A program made the position numbers and the translations under genes. 52,122 nt of DNA from Pseudomonas psychrophila HA-4 (lineage in GTDB: Bacteria > Pseudomonadota > Gammaproteobacteria > Pseudomonadales > Pseudomonadaceae). How positions within the stretch are numbered: position 1 is the stretch's first letter; each line of letters opens with the position of its first letter. The stretch lies in NCBI RefSeq assembly GCF_000282975.1, contig NZ_ALJC01000123.1, forward strand, positions 1 to 52,122. The letters run 5' to 3'. The notes below the pieces were generated by a model, which did not search any database, was not told the origin of the DNA, and saw only the letters and a list, made by a program, of their open reading frames with translations. Positions 49,107-52,122 of this stretch are shown here, one piece after another.

Positions 49107-49517
49107 CTAAGACCCCCGGTACGTCGAGAACCCATAAGGGCTGAGCAACAACGGGATGTGATAGTGCTGGTCGGCATTCTTCACTTCAAATATCACCGGG
49201 ATTTCAGGGAAGAATGTCTCATGACCGGTTTTCTTGAAGTACTCGCCCGTTTTAAACACGACCCGATACTCACCGGCTTCAAACGCTTGCTTAGCCGGGA
49301 ACAATTCGCCAATGCGGCCTTGCTCGTTAGTGACGCCCAGCGCCAGCGGCTGCCAGTTCTGGCCGACGTGTTTTTCCAGGGTCACGTTGACGCCCGGTGA
49401 CGGCAAGCCGTTTTCCAAGTTCAGCACGTGCACGCTCAACGGGTTACCCGCGGCCAGTGCGACACTCGAAATAGCACTCAGGCTCAGGGCTGCCAAGGTG
49501 GTTCGTAATCTATTCAT
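49107..49517 (-). CDS. hiuH: Exported transthyretin-like / 5-hydroxyisourate hydrolase family protein
   Basis: A 136-residue protein: signal peptide (LAALSLSAISSVALA), then a transthyretin-fold domain. Catalytic pattern of HIU hydrolases is kept: HVLNLENGLPSPGVNV (His), GRIGELFP (Arg region), HYHIPLLLSPYGFSTYRGS (His and the C-terminal YRGS tetrapeptide). HIUase hydrolyses 5-hydroxyisourate in urate breakdown. No other purine gene is near. E. coli hiuH likewise has a signal peptide and sits by the hprRS (yedVW) two-component genes. It is downstream of the HbpS-like gene, 16 bp away, and probably cotranscribed. Confidence 0.88.
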   Translation of the reverse strand: MNRLRTTLAALSLSAISSVALAAGNPLSVHVLNLENGLPSPGVNVTLEKHVGQNWQPLALGVTNEQGRIGELFPAKQAFEAGEYRVVFKTGEYFKKTGHETFFPEIPVIFEVKNADQHYHIPLLLSPYGFSTYRGS

Positions 49518-49533
49518 GATTCATCCTCCGGGG

Positions 49534-50016
49534 TTAATTACGCTGTGTGGCCAAGCCAATTTGTTGAGCCGCGCTCATGGCGCAGCCTTCGTCTTGCTCG
49601 GCGCCGCCCGCTCCAGCCACGCCGAGAGAGCCCACCAATTCACTGTCAGCAAACAACGGCACGCCGCCGCCCAGCAGCAACAGTTCTGCGATGGAACTGA
49701 GGTTGGCGGCTTCGGGGTTGTTGCGGGCGCGCTCGGCAAACTGCCGGGTCGGGGTTTTGGTCGAGAGTGCGGTGTAGGCCTTGCGCTGGCTGGCCAGCAG
49801 GTTATGCGGCCCAACACCCTCCGGGCGCATTGCAACCAAGACGTTGCCCCCGCGATCCAGCACGCTCAGCGCGCCAGTGCAGTGCTTGAGCGTGGCGTCG
49901 GCCAATTGGCGGGCTGTGGCCAAGTCCAGATCGGCATGGCGCGGTAAATTGGGCGCTGCCTGAGCGGCGCCAGCAACGCCAACCGCAGTCCACAACAGCA
50001 AGGTTTTCAGCATCAT
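49534..50016 (-). CDS. Exported HbpS/GlcG-family heme-binding protein
   Basis: 160 residues from the ATG at 50016 (second ATG at 50013), with CAGGAG 8 bases ahead. Signal peptide MMLKTLLLWTAVGVAGAAQA. The HbpS/GlcG (DUF336) fold follows: LDLATARQLADATLKH, ALSVLDRGGNVLVAMRPEGV, SQRKAYTALSTKTPT, GGVPLFADSELVGSLGVAGAGGAEQDEGCA. In Streptomyces, HbpS is an extracellular heme-binding partner of the SenS sensor kinase. Here the gene is divergent from a two-component system with a shared promoter region; a similar partnership is an inference. Confidence 0.85.
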   Translation of the reverse strand: MMLKTLLLWTAVGVAGAAQAAPNLPRHADLDLATARQLADATLKHCTGALSVLDRGGNVLVAMRPEGVGPHNLLASQRKAYTALSTKTPTRQFAERARNNPEAANLSSIAELLLLGGGVPLFADSELVGSLGVAGAGGAEQDEGCAMSAAQQIGLATQRN

Positions 50017-50081
50017 GGGCAAGCTCCTGTTCTAAGGACGCCACCTTAACCAGTCCCCCCCGTCAGAACCCCGTCAGTTGA

Positions 50082-50097
50082 ATTACAAGTTTGTAAT
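50082..50097. promoter_or_regulatory. CusR/HprR-type operator in the divergent promoter region
   Basis: ATTACAA-GT-TTGTAAT is a perfect 7-bp-arm palindrome midway between the HbpS-like gene (start 50016) and the response regulator (start 50152). It matches the E. coli CusR/HprR box (CATTACAAAATTGTAATG) in the arms. The neighbouring regulator belongs to the same CopR/CusR/HprR group, so it probably binds here and controls both directions. Confidence 0.75.
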
Positions 50098-50151
50098 AGG
50101 CAACGTCACAGAAGGCGCCTAGCCTGTGACCACGATTGATCGAGGTGTGCG

Positions 50152-50826
50152 ATGCGTTTGTTAGTGGTTGAAGATGAAGCCAAGACGGCTGACTTCCTGG
50201 CCAAGGGCCTTAGAGAGTCAGGCTTTGCGGTGGATGTGGCGCTGAACGGGCTGGACGGGCGTTATTTCATTGAGCAGCAGGAATACGACCTGATCATCCT
50301 GGATGTGATGCTCCCGGGGCTCAATGGCTGGCAGCTATTGCAACTGATTCGCCAGCGCTCAGCCACGCCGGTGCTTTTTTTGACCGCCAAAGACGCTATC
50401 GAAGACCGCGTGCGCGGCCTTGAGCTGGGCGCTGACGATTACCTGCTCAAGCCCTTCGCGTTTGCCGAACTGCTGGCCCGCGTACGCACCTTGCTGCGCC
50501 GTGGCCCGATGCGCGAGGCCGAGTCCTACAGCATTGCCGACCTGGAAATCGACGTACTGCGCCGACGCGTCAGCCGGGGTGGTCAGCGCATTAGCCTGAC
50601 CAACAAGGAGTTCGCGCTGCTGCACTTGCTGGCCAGCCGCCAGGGCGAAGTGTTATCGCGCACCTTGATCGCCTCCCAGGTCTGGAACCTGAATTTCGAC
50701 AGCGATACCAACATGGTCGAAGTTGCTGTGCGCCGCCTGCGCGCCAAGGTTGACGACCCGTACATGCCCAAACTTATCCACACCGTGCGCGGCGTCGGCT
50801 ATCAGTTGGACGCGCCCGATGACTAA
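50152..50826 (+). CDS. CopR/CusR/HprR-like response regulator
   Basis: A 224-residue OmpR-family regulator. Receiver 1-115 with phosphoacceptor Asp51 in DLIILDVMLPGLNGW; DNA-binding winged helix about 125-220 (ISLTNKEFALLHLLASRQGEVLSRTLIASQVW and VAVRRLRAKVDDPY...IHTVRGVGYQLD). The IDVLRRRVSRGGQRI and RGVGYQLD motifs are typical of the heavy-metal/HprR subgroup (CusR, CopR, IrlR). The ATG at 50152 has GAGG about 8 bases ahead. Overlaps the kinase start by 8 bases. Signal (copper, peroxide or chlorine-type oxidants) cannot be read from the sequence. Confidence 0.93.
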   Translation: MRLLVVEDEAKTADFLAKGLRESGFAVDVALNGLDGRYFIEQQEYDLIILDVMLPGLNGWQLLQLIRQRSATPVLFLTAKDAIEDRVRGLELGADDYLLKPFAFAELLARVRTLLRRGPMREAESYSIADLEIDVLRRRVSRGGQRISLTNKEFALLHLLASRQGEVLSRTLIASQVWNLNFDSDTNMVEVAVRRLRAKVDDPYMPKLIHTVRGVGYQLDAPDD

Positions 50827-52122
50827 CTCCATCGCCTGGCGACTGGCCCTGGCAATTGCCTTAACCTGCGCGCTGGTGCTAAGCGCTGTCGGCGTTTTTC
50901 TGTACCGCTCGCTGGCCTCGGAGTTGACCTTTCGCGACGACATGGCGCTGCTCGGGCGCCTTGAACACGTGCGCGCCCTGCTGCACGACAGCGACAGCCT
51001 CGAAGCCTTGCAAGAACGCCCGCGGCTGTATCAAAACATGCTGGGCAATCTCGACAGCGTGCTGCTAGTGAAGCGCGGCGATGGCAGCGCGGTCATCACG
51101 ATCAACCCGCGCCAGCTCGCCTTGCCCACCCTGGAGCCTCTGGCTCAAGAACGATTACCCAAGCGTGCCGATGTTCAGACGGTGAACAACGTCGCCCTGC
51201 TCACCGGCACCGCACAAGGGCCTGCGGGCGAACCCCTGAGCGTGACGGTGGGCAAATGGCTTGAAGAGCGCGAGCAAATGCTCGCCAGTTACCGTCTGCG
51301 CTTGTACATGGCCGTCGGGTTTGGTGCCGTGCTCGCGTTTGGCCTCGGTCTGTTGCTGTTGCGGCGCGGCCTCAAACCGCTGCGTCAACTGGCGCAGGCC
51401 ATGCGCGGCATCAACCCGCGCAGCCTTGATCAACGCATGCCCGTCGACAACATACCCACGGAATTGAAAGAGCCGGTACAAGCGCTAAATGCCATGCTGA
51501 CGCGCCTTGAAGACAACTTTGCGCGGCTGTCACAGTTCTCGGCCGACCTGGCCCATGAAATCCGCACGCCACTGCATAACTTACTGGGCAGCAACAGCTT
51601 GGCGCTCAACCAACCGCGCAGCACGGTTGAATACCAAGAAGTGCTGGCGTCCAACATTGAAGAATACGAGCGACTCAATCGTATGGCTGAAAGCCTGATG
51701 TTTCTGGCGCGGGCCGAACATGGCCAACGGCCCTTGCAACTGCAAACACTGGATTTACAGCGTGTGGGCGATGAACTCTGCGATTACTTCGAAGCCCTGG
51801 CGGATGACCGTGAGCTGCGGCTCGACAACCAGCTCAACGGCACGTTAAACGTCGATCAACATTTGCTGCAACGGGCGCTGGGTAACCTGCTGGCCAATGC
51901 CGTGCGGCATGCCGATCCGGGCAGCCGCTTGAGCCTGCGGCGTCGCGATGACACCGACTATTGCTGGGTTGGCGTACACAACATGGGCTCGCCGATAGAG
52001 GCGCAGCATGTGCATAAGTTATTTGACCGGTTTTACCGGGTCGACCCGTCGCGCGCGCAACCGGGCGATTCGGGTGGGTTGGGATTAGCAATAGTGAAAT
52101 CGATCATGCACCTGCACGGCGG
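50819..52122 (+). CDS. Heavy-metal/HprS-like sensor histidine kinase (cut by window edge)
   Basis: The frame opens at the ATG at 50819, overlaps the regulator by 8 bases and runs off the window with no stop: 434 residues seen. Membrane segment 1 at about residues 8-29 (LALAIALTCALVLSAVGVFL), a periplasmic domain of about 130 residues (from ASELTFRDDMALL to REQML), membrane segment 2 about 160-185 (LYMAVGFGAVLAFGLGLLLL), HAMP, HisKA with FSADLAHEIRTPLHN (His in the HEIRTP motif), and an ATPase with NLLANAVRHAD and SGGLGLAIVKSI. The layout is that of CusS/CopS/HprS kinases. The missing end is the last part of the ATPase domain. Confidence 0.93.
   Translation, partial: MTNSIAWRLALAIALTCALVLSAVGVFLYRSLASELTFRDDMALLGRLEHVRALLHDSDSLEALQERPRLYQNMLGNLDSVLLVKRGDGSAVITINPRQLALPTLEPLAQERLPKRADVQTVNNVALLTGTAQGPAGEPLSVTVGKWLEEREQMLASYRLRLYMAVGFGAVLAFGLGLLLLRRGLKPLRQLAQAMRGINPRSLDQRMPVDNIPTELKEPVQALNAMLTRLEDNFARLSQFSADLAHEIRTPLHNLLGSNSLALNQPRSTVEYQEVLASNIEEYERLNRMAESLMFLARAEHGQRPLQLQTLDLQRVGDELCDYFEALADDRELRLDNQLNGTLNVDQHLLQRALGNLLANAVRHADPGSRLSLRRRDDTDYCWVGVHNMGSPIEAQHVHKLFDRFYRVDPSRAQPGDSGGLGLAIVKSIMHLHG

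Noticed and set aside
1..52122. Insertion sequences, prophage or integrase genes
   Set aside because: No transposase, integrase or phage gene found in any frame; only short palindromic repeats occur.

Overview
The window is a stretch of Pseudomonas chromosome. Gene content and local order (argA-argE; typA-thiI-glnA-ntrBC; secB-grx-gpmI-envC-ctpA; hisBHAF; asmA-mutY-yggX-tRNA-Phe; an amino-acid ABC transporter) match what I remember of the P. aeruginosa PA51xx-PA52xx core. The GTAGC-type, TGGGAGCGGGCTTGCTCGCGA-type and CCCTCACCCC-type intergenic palindromes are typical of the P. fluorescens lineage. A species cannot be read from the sequence; a fluorescens- or fragi-like pseudomonad is an inference.

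Layout. 1-5.1 kb: an unresolved edge fragment, a small DUF3077/DUF6124-type gene behind a structured leader, arginine genes argA and argE, and a CYTH-CHAD protein. 5.1-10 kb: lipocalin, small lipoprotein, fructose-1,6-bisphosphatase, glycogen phosphorylase. 10.2-14.2 kb: a cysteine-rich YkgJ-type protein, typA, thiI. 14.2-20.2 kb: a nitrogen island with glnA (NtrC site plus sigma-54 promoter), two envelope proteins, ntrB-ntrC (perfect NtrC palindrome upstream), and then, behind its own sigma-54 promoter, a small RNA with two copies of one hairpin that I identify as the NrsZ family. 20.2-28.6 kb: trmL, secB-grx-rhodanese, gpmI, the envC-ctpA-deacetylase envelope cluster and a solute-binding protein. 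28.7-32 kb: the histidine operon hisB-hisH-DUF2164-hisA-hisF, with inverted repeats in two gaps. 32-38 kb: an OFA-family MFS transporter, asmA-mutY-yggX (stop/start overlaps), tRNA-Phe. 38-44.3 kb: the accessory part, with a hypothetical gene, a decapitated alpha/beta hydrolase, a second DUF3077-type gene with the same leader fold, DUF1272, a heme oxygenase-bacteriophytochrome operon and a GABA-permease-like gene. 44.8-49 kb: a polar amino-acid ABC transporter with a trailing methyltransferase. 49.1-52.1 kb: an exported transthyretin-like/HIUase protein and an exported HbpS/GlcG-family protein, divergent from a CopR/HprR-like response regulator and sensor kinase (cut by the window edge), with a perfect ATTACAA-GT-TTGTAAT palindrome between them.

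Most interesting: (1) two loci 39 kb apart carry the same leader RNA architecture, a 17-bp closing helix around two hairpins with compensatory base changes and a possible alternative helix near the ribosome-binding site, each ahead of a DUF3077-like gene; (2) the HbpS-like/HIUase-like/two-component locus, which looks like a periplasmic redox or heme/metal sensing unit; (3) the NrsZ-type RNA downstream of ntrC. Everything is read by eye; no database search or folding program was run.
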